A DNA stretch of 64,000 nt from Acidobacteriota bacterium (lineage in GTDB: Bacteria > Acidobacteriota > Terriglobia > Acidiferrales > UBA7541), in assembly GCA_013289825.1 (NCBI GenBank), contig JABCZF010000020.1, forward strand, positions 1-64,000, read 5' to 3'. The translations under genes and the position numbers were made by a program. Shown one piece after another: positions 24,894 through 33,284 of this stretch. The notes below the pieces were generated by a model. It worked only from the letters and a program-made list of their open reading frames with translations, searched no databases and had not been told where the DNA came from. Within the stretch, counting starts at the first letter, position 1. Each line of letters starts with the position of its first letter.

Positions 24894-26492
24894 TTAGAGT
24901 GTCTTCAAGAACGCGACAAGGTCGTCTTTATCCCGTTCAGAGAGGTTGAGATTGAAGCGCGTGTTGTAGAAATTGACGGCATCCAGCAGCGTGGCCGCCG
25001 AGCCATTGTGGAAAAAGGGCGCTCGGCCGGCAAGCCCGCGCAGAATCGGTCCCTTAATCTTGCCCACATGGTCGAACCGGCCATCGATCAAGGCCTGTCC
25101 GAGATCCGTAGTGGTTTTGCAGTTGTTGGCCGGTTGACCCGTGGTTGCGTCCTTTTTGCACACGGTGATTTCCGGCAAGTAGGTCATATCCAGGCCTCCC
25201 AGGTTGACGGAGGCGTTGGTAGGGCTGAGGTCGCCGGTCCCGATGTTCAAGGGCGTGGGGAAGGAGTGGTTGCCTAGGTTCGGTGTGTCGTGACAAGTGC
25301 CGCAAGTTCCCAGGAGCGACGGTATGCCGCCAGCGACCAAGCCTCCGGCTGCTACATCGTCGTTGATGCCGGCAACGCCGGTGATGGGAATTTGCAGGGT
25401 GTTGAAAAGGACCTCGCCGCGGGCCACGGAGCGACGGGCGGCGGAATGATCCTCGTAATCCCTGTCGCTGATCTGCGCCCAATTGTTGTAGAGGTTGAAG
25501 ATGTTGGAAGTAAACTGGCCGTCTCCCGGATTCACCAACCCACCGGGCTGCTCGAAAGCGGGGACCAGAAAGTGAACGCTGGAGTTGATCGTGACGAAGA
25601 ATGGCTGGGTGGAGAGAGAGACAGGCCCGCCCTTCGCGCCACCTCCATCCAGATTGCCCGCCTGACGGTCCCGTATCTGGGCGGTAAAGAGTTTGGTTTC
25701 GAAATCTACGATCTGTTGTTGTTCGACAGCGGTTGGCCTCGTCCCGTCTCCTTGCGCGTGGATGATGGTGGCATCGACGGACTGGTGCGCTAGATCGCTG
25801 AGGAGCGAACTCGGATAGTTGCTGTACAGGATTTTCGTCGTGCCCGTAGCCGGCGATGATTCCCGGCCGTCGAACATCACTGCGCTGAGAAAAGACAGGT
25901 TGGTTGTCGGCAGCGGGCGGCGGTACATCGAAATGACGTCGGTTGCGTTGCATCCGTACCGGTTGTAGACGCTAACGACCTGGTAGTCCGCGGTTGCGGG
26001 AACCGCGATTCCGATGCGGATCAAACCCTTGGTTAACAGGAGGCTGTACGCCTCCCGCCGCTCTTCCAGCGTGGAAACGTCTGCCGTGGGGCAGTTCGCG
26101 CCGTCGACCGGGCGGAAAATGGGATCCGTGCCTCGGGTGGCTTCGAAGCGCTCAACGATGTGTGGAGGCGTGATCGAAAAGGCGTCGCCGGGTTGGTGGC
26201 ACGACACGCAGCTACGCCCATTTGTGCCCAGATTCTGAAAGAACGGATTTGTGGATTCCACCGTGGGGCCCCCTTGGTTGACCGTAGCAAAGAAGCCACT
26301 GGAATCCGGGAAAACCGCAAATTCGGGAATGATGATGCCGTCGCCTGCAGCGAATGTCCCCATCGCCGCCAAGAGCAAGAACGCGCCGATCGCCAAACGA
26401 GCCCGATTTCCCACGGCGGAGGATCTGACTCGGGCAAGGAAATGGAACAGTCGATCGGTGGGAGAAAACTCCTGGTCTGGGCGGATTTTCAT
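24894..26492 (-). CDS. Di-haem cytochrome c peroxidase-like protein, exported
   Basis: Two haem c sites, CVSCH (95-99) and CGTCH (397-401), are spaced as in MauG/CcpA-type di-haem enzymes, and the C-terminus has the family's GPILRGLAGRAPFFHNGSA...LDAVNFYNTRF motif. A hydrophobic segment at residues 33-49 is the signal or anchor. AAAGGAG lies at good distance before the ATG. Family members reduce H2O2 or oxidise protein residues in the periplasm. The large (532) size and the long central insertion place it among the larger acidobacterial/proteobacterial relatives. It is convergent with the GMC dehydrogenase gene. Confidence 0.87.
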   Translation of the reverse strand: MKIRPDQEFSPTDRLFHFLARVRSSAVGNRARLAIGAFLLLAAMGTFAAGDGIIIPEFAVFPDSSGFFATVNQGGPTVESTNPFFQNLGTNGRSCVSCHQPGDAFSITPPHIVERFEATRGTDPIFRPVDGANCPTADVSTLEERREAYSLLLTKGLIRIGIAVPATADYQVVSVYNRYGCNATDVISMYRRPLPTTNLSFLSAVMFDGRESSPATGTTKILYSNYPSSLLSDLAHQSVDATIIHAQGDGTRPTAVEQQQIVDFETKLFTAQIRDRQAGNLDGGGAKGGPVSLSTQPFFVTINSSVHFLVPAFEQPGGLVNPGDGQFTSNIFNLYNNWAQISDRDYEDHSAARRSVARGEVLFNTLQIPITGVAGINDDVAAGGLVAGGIPSLLGTCGTCHDTPNLGNHSFPTPLNIGTGDLSPTNASVNLGGLDMTYLPEITVCKKDATTGQPANNCKTTTDLGQALIDGRFDHVGKIKGPILRGLAGRAPFFHNGSAATLLDAVNFYNTRFNLNLSERDKDDLVAFLKTL

Positions 26493-26708
26493 CGAAATAC
26501 TCCTTTGGCGCGGCTGGCGCGATTCGGTTCTCTGTTCTCCATGAGCGATGGGACAGAGTTTGGTTTGAAAGCTACGGAAGTAGTGGCATCAGCACAATGC
26601 ACCGACGCTGATTTCTTGGTGACCGGCCAAGCATAGGATACGATTCGGCTTAGGCTGTCAGGTGATTGCCTCCCGGGACGGCATCCTTCCCATACGGAGT
26701 GGCTCGCT

Positions 26709-26987
26709 GTGGCGGAAGAGATTCCAGCATTGGCCAGTCCCATCTACCGCTTCGGCGTATTCCAAGCGAATCTTGCGGCGCGAGAATTGCGCAAGCACGG
26801 CGTGCGTATCCGCCTGCGGGGTCAGCCTTTTTGCATCTTATCGATACTGCTCGAGAAACCGGGGGAAGTAGTGACGCGGGAAGAAGTGCTGCAGAAGCTG
26901 GGGACTTCCGACACGTTTGTGGATTTTGAGCACAGCTTGAATAGCGCGATCAAAAAGCTGCGCGCAGCGCTGGGGCCGCACCATTAG
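26709..26987 (+). pseudogene. Truncated winged-helix (OmpR/ToxR-type) DNA-binding fragment
   Basis: The 92-residue frame from a GTG at 26709 encodes YRFGVFQANLAARELRKHGVRIRL...GEVVTREEVLQKLG...FEHSLNSAIKKLRAALG, which is closely similar to the N-terminal domain of the winged-helix/TPR protein at 44953. It stops right after KLRAALGPHH, before the final strand-turn (the RFIETLPRLGYRF part in the intact protein) and lacks the whole effector region. The stop falls six bases before the end of the convergent yhaM-like gene. It could be a broken gene or a free-standing mini-regulator, but loss of the wing argues for decay. Confidence 0.65.
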
Positions 26988-26992
26988 CCGGA

Positions 26993-27970
26993 CTATTGTG
27001 TTCCGCCGCCTCGAGCCTTGAGAAATTCATCGAGGCGGAGGAATTTGCGGCCGAGGGCGGGGCTGTAGGTGGACCATTGTTCTTCGCCGGACTCGGTGGC
27101 TAGGGCGGCGCGGGCGGCGGCCATTTTGGAGTCCATGTCGTCGAGGTAGTGGAAGACCATGGCTTCCCGGATCATCGGCAACTTTGGCGAGCCGAATTCG
27201 TATTGGCCGTGATGGCTGATGAGGAGATGCTGCACTACGGTTTTGAGATTGGCGGGAAAACCTTCAAGAGCGTCCATGGCTTTGGAAACGGTTTCGAGTT
27301 CCATGACGATGTGGCCGAGGAGCTGGCCTTCCGTGGTGTAGCCAATGGCGCGGTCGTAGCACAATTCGTCGAGTTTGCCGACGTCGTGGAGGATGGCGAC
27401 GGTCAGAAGCAGGTCGAGACTGAGTTCGGCATAGTGCCGCGCAACTTGTTTGGCGAGGCCGCAGAGGCCGACGACATGTTCGAGCAGGCCGCCGATGTAG
27501 GCGTGATGCATGACTTTTGCGGCGGGGGCGCGCTTGTAGCGTACGGCGACGGCTGGGTCGCTGAGGATGGCATTCACCAGTTTTTTGAGCCAGGGATCCT
27601 CGACCAGGTTGGCGTCTTCGAGGAGTTGCGCCCACAGCTTGCCGACGTCTTCTTTCGTGTGCGGGAGAAAATCGGCTAGATCGACTTCCTCGGGCCTGGC
27701 GCGGCGGACTTGCTGAAGAGCGAGCTGCGGTCTGTTGCGGTAAATCTCGACGCGCGCCTGGACTTTTACGAAGTCGTCGCGGCCGAATTCCTTGGCGATG
27801 GCTTCAAATTGGTCCCACATCCTGGCTTCGATGGTGCCGCTGCGGTCGCCGAGCTCGAGGCGAAGATATTGCTTGCCTTCGCGCGTATTGCGAATTTCCT
27901 TTTCGTGAACAAGAAAGTAAGTGGTGACGGTTTGTTCGGTGCCGAGGTCAGTGACGAAAGACGTCTTCAT
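26993..27970 (-). CDS. 3'-5' exoribonuclease, YhaM family (OB-fold plus HD domain)
   Basis: The 325-residue protein has an N-terminal OB-fold nucleic-acid-binding domain (about residues 1-95, LGDRSGTIEARMWD) and a C-terminal HD hydrolase domain with the metal ligands HH (AKVMHHAYIGGLLEH), HD (VAILHDVGKL) and a later HHG (LLISHHGQYEFGSP). This is the YhaM architecture, a 3'-5' exonuclease acting on RNA or single-stranded DNA. Its start codon overlaps the stop of the upstream peptidyl-prolyl isomerase gene by one base (TGATG). Confidence 0.88.
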   Translation of the reverse strand: MKTSFVTDLGTEQTVTTYFLVHEKEIRNTREGKQYLRLELGDRSGTIEARMWDQFEAIAKEFGRDDFVKVQARVEIYRNRPQLALQQVRRARPEEVDLADFLPHTKEDVGKLWAQLLEDANLVEDPWLKKLVNAILSDPAVAVRYKRAPAAKVMHHAYIGGLLEHVVGLCGLAKQVARHYAELSLDLLLTVAILHDVGKLDELCYDRAIGYTTEGQLLGHIVMELETVSKAMDALEGFPANLKTVVQHLLISHHGQYEFGSPKLPMIREAMVFHYLDDMDSKMAAARAALATESGEEQWSTYSPALGRKFLRLDEFLKARGGGTQ

Positions 27971-29220
27971 CAGGCGCCTGTGTCGGTGGAACGCTTGCCG
28001 AAGAGAAGGAATTTCTTGTGCGCCTTTTTGTTCTTGGTGACTTCGGGGGTGGCGCTGACTTCCTGGATTTCGGAGTTGCTTCCGCCGGCGGCATCCTGAT
28101 AGCCGGGCTTGATGACCACGTAGCTTTCTTCGCGGAGGGTCTTGAGATATTCCCGGAGGGCCGGCTCCATGCGCTGGCTATAGAGCTTCTCATTGATCTC
28201 ATTTTCGACTTTGGCAAGGGTTTGTTCGCCTTCGTCGTAATGCTCAAGGACCTGCATGATCAGGAAGCCCTGCTTCGTTTCCATCACTTCGGTGAGCTCG
28301 TTTCGCTTCATTTTGAAGACCGTGTCTTCCAGTTCTTTGGAGAGCTCGCCGCGCTTGTATTGCCCCAAATAGCCGCCTTGTTTGGCGGTGGCGCCGTCGG
28401 AAAAGCGCTTGGCAATTTCACCGAAGTCTTCTCCGTCCTGGATGCGCTTCCGAGCCGTTTCTGCTTTCTTCTTCAATTCGGTTACTTCCGCAGCGTCTTT
28501 ACCGGTGGTATTGACCTCGATGGATCTCAGAGCGACTTGTTCTGGCCGCATGAATTCTTGCTTGTGCTCGTCGTAATACTTCTGGATTTCGTCCTTGGGG
28601 ACGTTGATGTGGGAGCCAACTTCGCTGCCGATAACCTTTTTGGTGAGCAAACCACTGCGGATATTGTTCTTGAAATCTTCCCAGTTGAGACCCTGCTTGG
28701 AGACGGCTTCCTCGAGAGCTTCCATGCTGGGAAGTTTATTCTCGATGCGGATTTGATCGAGCTGCTTGATGACATCCGGCTCGACGCTGATGCCCATGTC
28801 TTTGGCGCGCTGTACCAGAAGGGATTGGTCGATCAGTTCGCGGAGCGCGCCTTTCTTGCGCTCCTCGATCAGCTGGTTCAACTGTTCGGGAGTGCAACGG
28901 TTCTGGCAATCCGACTTGGCATCTTCGTCGGCAGTCGCTTTGGCGTGTTCGAATTCGGAGCGGGTGATGACTTCATTGTTTACGCGAGCTACGATTTCTT
29001 CGACGACCTTGCCTTCGCTGGCAGAGACGGGGGGCTTTTTGGCCGGGACGGGGACGGACTTCTTGGGCGCAGCGACGGCTGGAACGTCGGCGGGAGCCTC
29101 ATCCGGTTTCTCGAGAGTGGGCTTGGGAGGCGGATTCTGTGTTTGGGGAGCCGGAGTGGGCTGCTGGGCCCCGAGCGGCAGGGCCACGACTAGCGCCGCG
29201 ATGACTGCAAGATTTCGCAT
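27970..29220 (-). CDS. SurA-type periplasmic peptidyl-prolyl cis-trans isomerase/chaperone
   Basis: The 416-residue protein has a signal peptide (MRNLAVIAALVVALPLGA), a Pro-rich linker (residues 20-65), a SurA N-terminal helical domain (VARVNNEVITRSEFEHAK..., ELIDQSLLVQRAKDMGI) and one parvulin-type rotamase domain (about 240-340, with FGEIAKRFSDGATAKQGGYLG). ATG 29220 is preferred over an upstream GTG because GAGGAA fits it. It likely assists outer-membrane protein folding. It starts 21 bases after mfd and is followed with 1-base overlap by the yhaM-like gene. Confidence 0.9.
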   Translation of the reverse strand: MRNLAVIAALVVALPLGAQQPTPAPQTQNPPPKPTLEKPDEAPADVPAVAAPKKSVPVPAKKPPVSASEGKVVEEIVARVNNEVITRSEFEHAKATADEDAKSDCQNRCTPEQLNQLIEERKKGALRELIDQSLLVQRAKDMGISVEPDVIKQLDQIRIENKLPSMEALEEAVSKQGLNWEDFKNNIRSGLLTKKVIGSEVGSHINVPKDEIQKYYDEHKQEFMRPEQVALRSIEVNTTGKDAAEVTELKKKAETARKRIQDGEDFGEIAKRFSDGATAKQGGYLGQYKRGELSKELEDTVFKMKRNELTEVMETKQGFLIMQVLEHYDEGEQTLAKVENEINEKLYSQRMEPALREYLKTLREESYVVIKPGYQDAAGGSNSEIQEVSATPEVTKNKKAHKKFLLFGKRSTDTGA

Positions 29221-29241
29221 GGAGTTCCTCACCTATAGAGT

Positions 29242-32200
29242 TTAGCTCTGGCCTTCGAGGCCGAGCAATACGTTTCTGAGAGCGCCCGGAACGGACTCGC
29301 CGCGGGTGGTTTCCAGCCAAAGCACGCCGCTGGGGTCAAGTTTGATGCCCTTGCGCGAGCGCACGACTTGAACGAGTGTGGCGGGATCGAGCGGCGTTTC
29401 CGCGTGGAAGCGGATCGCGATGCGGTTGCCCTGGCGCTCGACCGCCGAGATGCGCAGGCGCTCACACATGGATTTGAGGACGGCATACTCCAAAAGGTTT
29501 TCTACGGTGGCGGGCGGGGCGCCGAAGCGGTCGGTCAGTTCGCGGTGGACGTCCTGTTTTTCTTCCTGGCTGGCGATAGAGGAGATGCGTTTGTAGGTAC
29601 GCAGGCGGAGGTTCTCGCTCTGGATGTAGTTTTCGGGGATGCGCACGTCTAGGCCGAGGCTCAGGGTGGTGCGCAGCTCGGGGACGCCTTCTTCGCCCTT
29701 TAGCTTGGAAACGGCGCGCTCGAGCATTTGGCAATACATGTCAAAGCCGATGGCTTCGATGTGCCCGTGCTGCTGGCGGCCCAGCATGTTGCCGGCGCCG
29801 CGAAGTTCGAGGTCGAGAGCGGCAATACGGAAGCCGGCGCCCAGTTCGCTGAACTCTTTCATGGCGGAGAGGCGTTTGCGGGCGATTTCGGAGAGGGCCG
29901 TGTCCGGGGGAACCAGGAGATAGGCATAGGCGCGTTGATGCGAACGGCCGACCCGGCCTCGCAATTGATAGAGTTCGGCTAGGCCGAGGCGGTCAGCGCG
30001 ATTGATGAGGATGGTGTTGGCGCGGGGGATGTCCAGGCCATTCTCGACGATGGTGGTGGCGACCATCACGTCGGCTTCGTCGCGTATGAATTTCAGCATT
30101 ACGCTTTCTAGCTCTTTTTCGCCCATTTGACCGTGACCGACGACTACGCGGGCTTTTGGTACGAGCTTTTGGACCAGAATTGCCAGCGAGTAGATAGATT
30201 CGACGCGGTTGTGGATGAAATAAACCTGCCCTTCGCGGGCCAGTTCGTTCTCGATGGCGCGACGGACCAAGTCTTCCTGGAAGGAAGCGACCACCGTCTG
30301 GATCGCCAGTCGGTCGCGCGGCGGAGTTTCGATTACGGACATATCGCGCAGGCCCACGAGCGACATGTGCAGAGTGCGCGGAATGGGTGTGGCGGAGAGA
30401 GCCAGTGCGTCGACGTTTTGGCGCATCTCTTTGAGGCGTTCCTTGTGGGCCACGCCAAAGCGTTGTTCCTCGTCCACGACGAGCAGGCCGAGGTCCTGGA
30501 ACTTGACGTCTTTCGAGAGCAGGCGGTGCGTGCCGATGACTATGTCGACCTTGCCGGCTTCGAGGTCGGCAAGAATTTTCTTTTGTGCTGCAGGGCTGCG
30601 GAAGCGGCTGAGCATTTCGATGCGCACGGGAAATGCAGCGAAACGTTGTTTGAAGGTTTCGAAATGCTGGAAGGCGAGAATGGTTGTGGGCGCGAGAACC
30701 GCGACCTGCTTGCTGTCGGAGACGGATTTGAAGGCCGCGCGCATGGCTACTTCCGTTTTTCCGTACCCGACATCGCCGCAGAGGAGGCGGTCCATCGGAG
30801 TGGGGCGCTCCATGTCGCGCTTGATGTCGGCGATGGCGGCGTTTTGGTCGGCGGTTTCTTCGAATTCGAAGGCGTCTTCGAATTCTCGCTGGAAATTGCC
30901 GTCGGCGGAAAATGCAAAACCTTGGGCTGTTTTGCGAGCGGCATAGAGGGTGAGGAGTTGATCCGCCATGTCTTCGAGGGATTTGCGGACGCGGGTTTTG
31001 CGCGTATTCCAGCCGGTGCCGCCTAGTTTGTCGAGTGTGGGGTGCGAACCTTCGACGACCCGATAACTTTGCACCAGGTCCATGCGTTCGAGAGGGACGT
31101 AGAGGCGCGCGTCGTCGGCATAGCGGAGGAGCATGAATTCGCCACGGTGGCCATCGGATTCGATCTGGCGGAGCCCTTCGAACTGGCCGATACCGTGATC
31201 CACGTGAACGATGAAGTCTCCGGGTCTCAGTTCGGCGAAATCGGTGAAGAAGCCGGAGGTGCGGATTTTGTGGCTGGGGCGCTCGACCGTGGGGGCCACA
31301 TCGAAAAGATCAGCGTGGCCAAAGATGGTCAACCTGGCTTCAGGAAAAGTCACGCCTTCGGCAAACGGTGCGCGAATCAGCAGCAGGCCGGCGGTTTCCA
31401 GCGCGCCTTCGGCGGTGAAACCGGCGGCGGCGTTTTCCGATTCGCCGAGGACGTACGGCACGTCGTATTCGCGGGAGATGTCGGCGAGGCGTTCGAGCTC
31501 GCCGGTGCTTGCAGCGGTGAGGAAAGCCTTCCCGCCTGAGGCCAGCTGCGATTTCACTGCACTCATGCACGCAGCAACGTCACCATGGAAGCGCGAACTG
31601 GGTCTGGAAGAGAGTTCTAATTGCGGAACGGCGCCGATGTTGACGTCGAGCTGCTGCAGATGGGCTTCGGAAGTCTTTCTGAGGGCGCTTCGGAACTCTT
31701 GTTCATTTAAAAAGAAATGCATAGCGGAGGGCGCAGTGGCGCTTCCGTGGCGCTCGTAGATTTCGGTAGCGTGCGTCAGATGTTTTTCGGCGGCCTCGTG
31801 CAAGTTTTGCGGTTCGTCCAAAAAGACGATCGGTTTGAGCGAGCTTTCAGCAAGTTCGAAGAGCGAACTCTGGCCGCTTTGCTCGGAAGGTCCGAAGAAA
31901 GAGGTTGTTTCCCAGGACGGAGCCGGCGATTGTGTTGCGCCGACTAGCGTGGCTACGTTCCATTCGGTGAGAGGCAGGAGCGTGGTGCGCTGGACCGGTG
32001 CGATGGAGCGCTGCGTGCGCGGGTCAAATTCGCGTACCGACTCGACCGTGTCTCCCAGCAGCTCGATTCTTACCGGGCGCGGCGCTTCGGCGGAAAAAAC
32101 GTCGACGATGCCGCCGCGCATGGCGAACTGGCCGGGTAGCTCAACCATTTCGGTGCGGGTATAGCCGACGCCCGAGAGATGCTCGATGAATTCCTCAAGC

Positions 32201-32676
32201 GGGACTTCGGCGTCTTTGGTAAGCGTTCGCGCGAGCGAAAGATAGAGCGTCGCATCTTGATAGCGCCAAAGAGCCGCTTGCACGGGAGCGATGACTAGCG
32301 AAACTTGGCCATCGGTCAGTCGGAATAGCGTTGCGGCGCGGCGTTCGAGAATGTCAGGGTGCGGGCTCTGCGATTCCCAGGGCAGCGTGTCGAACGCCGG
32401 GAGCGTTGCGATTCCTCCGCTTATTCCTGGGAAAACGTTCGAGAAAAAGCGGACCGTTTCCGCGAGGGCTTCGGCGCGGCGATTCGAATCGGTGATGAAA
32501 AAGGCGGGGCGGCGTAGCTCATGGGTGAGATATGCGGCGAGTAGAGCTTTGGCGACATCATGCAGGCCGGAAAGAGAGATGTGTTGCGCCCCATCGCGCA
32601 GTGCGCCCAGCGCGCCTTCCACCGACGGGTGGCGGAGCACAGCATCCAATCGCTCGCGAACGGCGGGAAGAATCAT
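29242..32676 (-). CDS. mfd: Transcription-repair coupling factor
   Basis: A full-length (1144 residues) Mfd. In order: UvrB-homology module (about 20-350), the CarD-like RNA polymerase interaction domain (about 470-545, GDFIVHVDHGIGQFEGL), and the RecG-like translocase with Walker A GDVGYGKT, Walker B DEEQRFGV, and helicase motifs such as ALSATPIPRTLHMSL and QLRGRVGRS. A C-terminal D7 domain follows. It removes RNA polymerase stalled at lesions and recruits UvrA. It is the second gene of the hldE-mfd-ppi-yhaM operon; the gap to the first gene is nine bases. Confidence 0.97.
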   Translation of the reverse strand: MILPAVRERLDAVLRHPSVEGALGALRDGAQHISLSGLHDVAKALLAAYLTHELRRPAFFITDSNRRAEALAETVRFFSNVFPGISGGIATLPAFDTLPWESQSPHPDILERRAATLFRLTDGQVSLVIAPVQAALWRYQDATLYLSLARTLTKDAEVPLEEFIEHLSGVGYTRTEMVELPGQFAMRGGIVDVFSAEAPRPVRIELLGDTVESVREFDPRTQRSIAPVQRTTLLPLTEWNVATLVGATQSPAPSWETTSFFGPSEQSGQSSLFELAESSLKPIVFLDEPQNLHEAAEKHLTHATEIYERHGSATAPSAMHFFLNEQEFRSALRKTSEAHLQQLDVNIGAVPQLELSSRPSSRFHGDVAACMSAVKSQLASGGKAFLTAASTGELERLADISREYDVPYVLGESENAAAGFTAEGALETAGLLLIRAPFAEGVTFPEARLTIFGHADLFDVAPTVERPSHKIRTSGFFTDFAELRPGDFIVHVDHGIGQFEGLRQIESDGHRGEFMLLRYADDARLYVPLERMDLVQSYRVVEGSHPTLDKLGGTGWNTRKTRVRKSLEDMADQLLTLYAARKTAQGFAFSADGNFQREFEDAFEFEETADQNAAIADIKRDMERPTPMDRLLCGDVGYGKTEVAMRAAFKSVSDSKQVAVLAPTTILAFQHFETFKQRFAAFPVRIEMLSRFRSPAAQKKILADLEAGKVDIVIGTHRLLSKDVKFQDLGLLVVDEEQRFGVAHKERLKEMRQNVDALALSATPIPRTLHMSLVGLRDMSVIETPPRDRLAIQTVVASFQEDLVRRAIENELAREGQVYFIHNRVESIYSLAILVQKLVPKARVVVGHGQMGEKELESVMLKFIRDEADVMVATTIVENGLDIPRANTILINRADRLGLAELYQLRGRVGRSHQRAYAYLLVPPDTALSEIARKRLSAMKEFSELGAGFRIAALDLELRGAGNMLGRQQHGHIEAIGFDMYCQMLERAVSKLKGEEGVPELRTTLSLGLDVRIPENYIQSENLRLRTYKRISSIASQEEKQDVHRELTDRFGAPPATVENLLEYAVLKSMCERLRISAVERQGNRIAIRFHAETPLDPATLVQVVRSRKGIKLDPSGVLWLETTRGESVPGALRNVLLGLEGQS

Positions 32677-32685
32677 GCGTGGGCG

Positions 32686-33204
32686 TCAGGCTTCCACGCG
32701 AGAGGCACGAGCGCCTTCGCGGATCTTTCCGAGGATGGCCGTGGTGGAGTAACCCGGGACTACGGGAATGGAAACGACGCGGCCGCCGGCGGCTTCTACT
32801 TCTTCGCGGCCGACGATTTGATCGCCGGGCCAGTCGCCGCCTTTTACAAGCACATCCGGAAGCAGACGGGCGATGACTTCCTGTGGCGTGAGATCATCGA
32901 AAATCACGACCGCGTCGACGCATTCTAGCGCAGCCAGAATTTCGGCACGCTCGCGTTCCGGCACGACCGGACGCCCGGCACCTTTCAGTTGGCGGACACT
33001 GGCATCACTGTTGAGGCCGACAATGAGCGCGTCCCCGAGACCGCGAGCTTGCTCGAGACTGCCGATGTGCCCGGGGTGCAGCAAATCGAAACAGCCGTTG
33101 GTGAAGACGACCTGGCGTCCGTTGCGTTTCTCGCGGCCAAACCGCAGAATCGCTTGCTCCAGAGTCAGAATCTCCAGGTTCAAAGGGACTCCATGAATGC
33201 CCAC
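32686..33204 (-). CDS. rfaE2: D-glycero-beta-D-manno-heptose-1-phosphate adenylyltransferase (stand-alone HldE C-terminal domain)
   Basis: The 172-residue product matches the nucleotidyltransferase half of Hld[24 protein letters not shown] with HxGH (the cytidylyltransferase-fold signature), [13 protein letters not shown] and the late VPGYSTTAI. It makes ADP-heptose precursors for lipopolysaccharide core. The kinase half is encoded elsewhere. The start is a GTG at 33204 with a weak AGGA upstream; no in-frame ATG is available near. It heads the operon with mfd, ppi and yhaM-like genes, and supports a diderm, LPS-making cell. Confidence 0.92.
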   Translation of the reverse strand: MGIHGVPLNLEILTLEQAILRFGREKRNGRQVVFTNGCFDLLHPGHIGSLEQARGLGDALIVGLNSDASVRQLKGAGRPVVPERERAEILAALECVDAVVIFDDLTPQEVIARLLPDVLVKGGDWPGDQIVGREEVEAAGGRVVSIPVVPGYSTTAILGKIREGARASRVEA

Positions 33205-33284
33205 GCAAAAACAATCCTGGCGCTAGATGAAAAGCTAGTTTATCACGCACCGCGGGGGCTGCGCTTCGGCGCCGGGAGCCTCTC

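Noticed and set aside
30127..31026. 299-codon plus-strand frame opposite mfd
   Set aside because: Lies inside the Mfd translocase domain; no homology.
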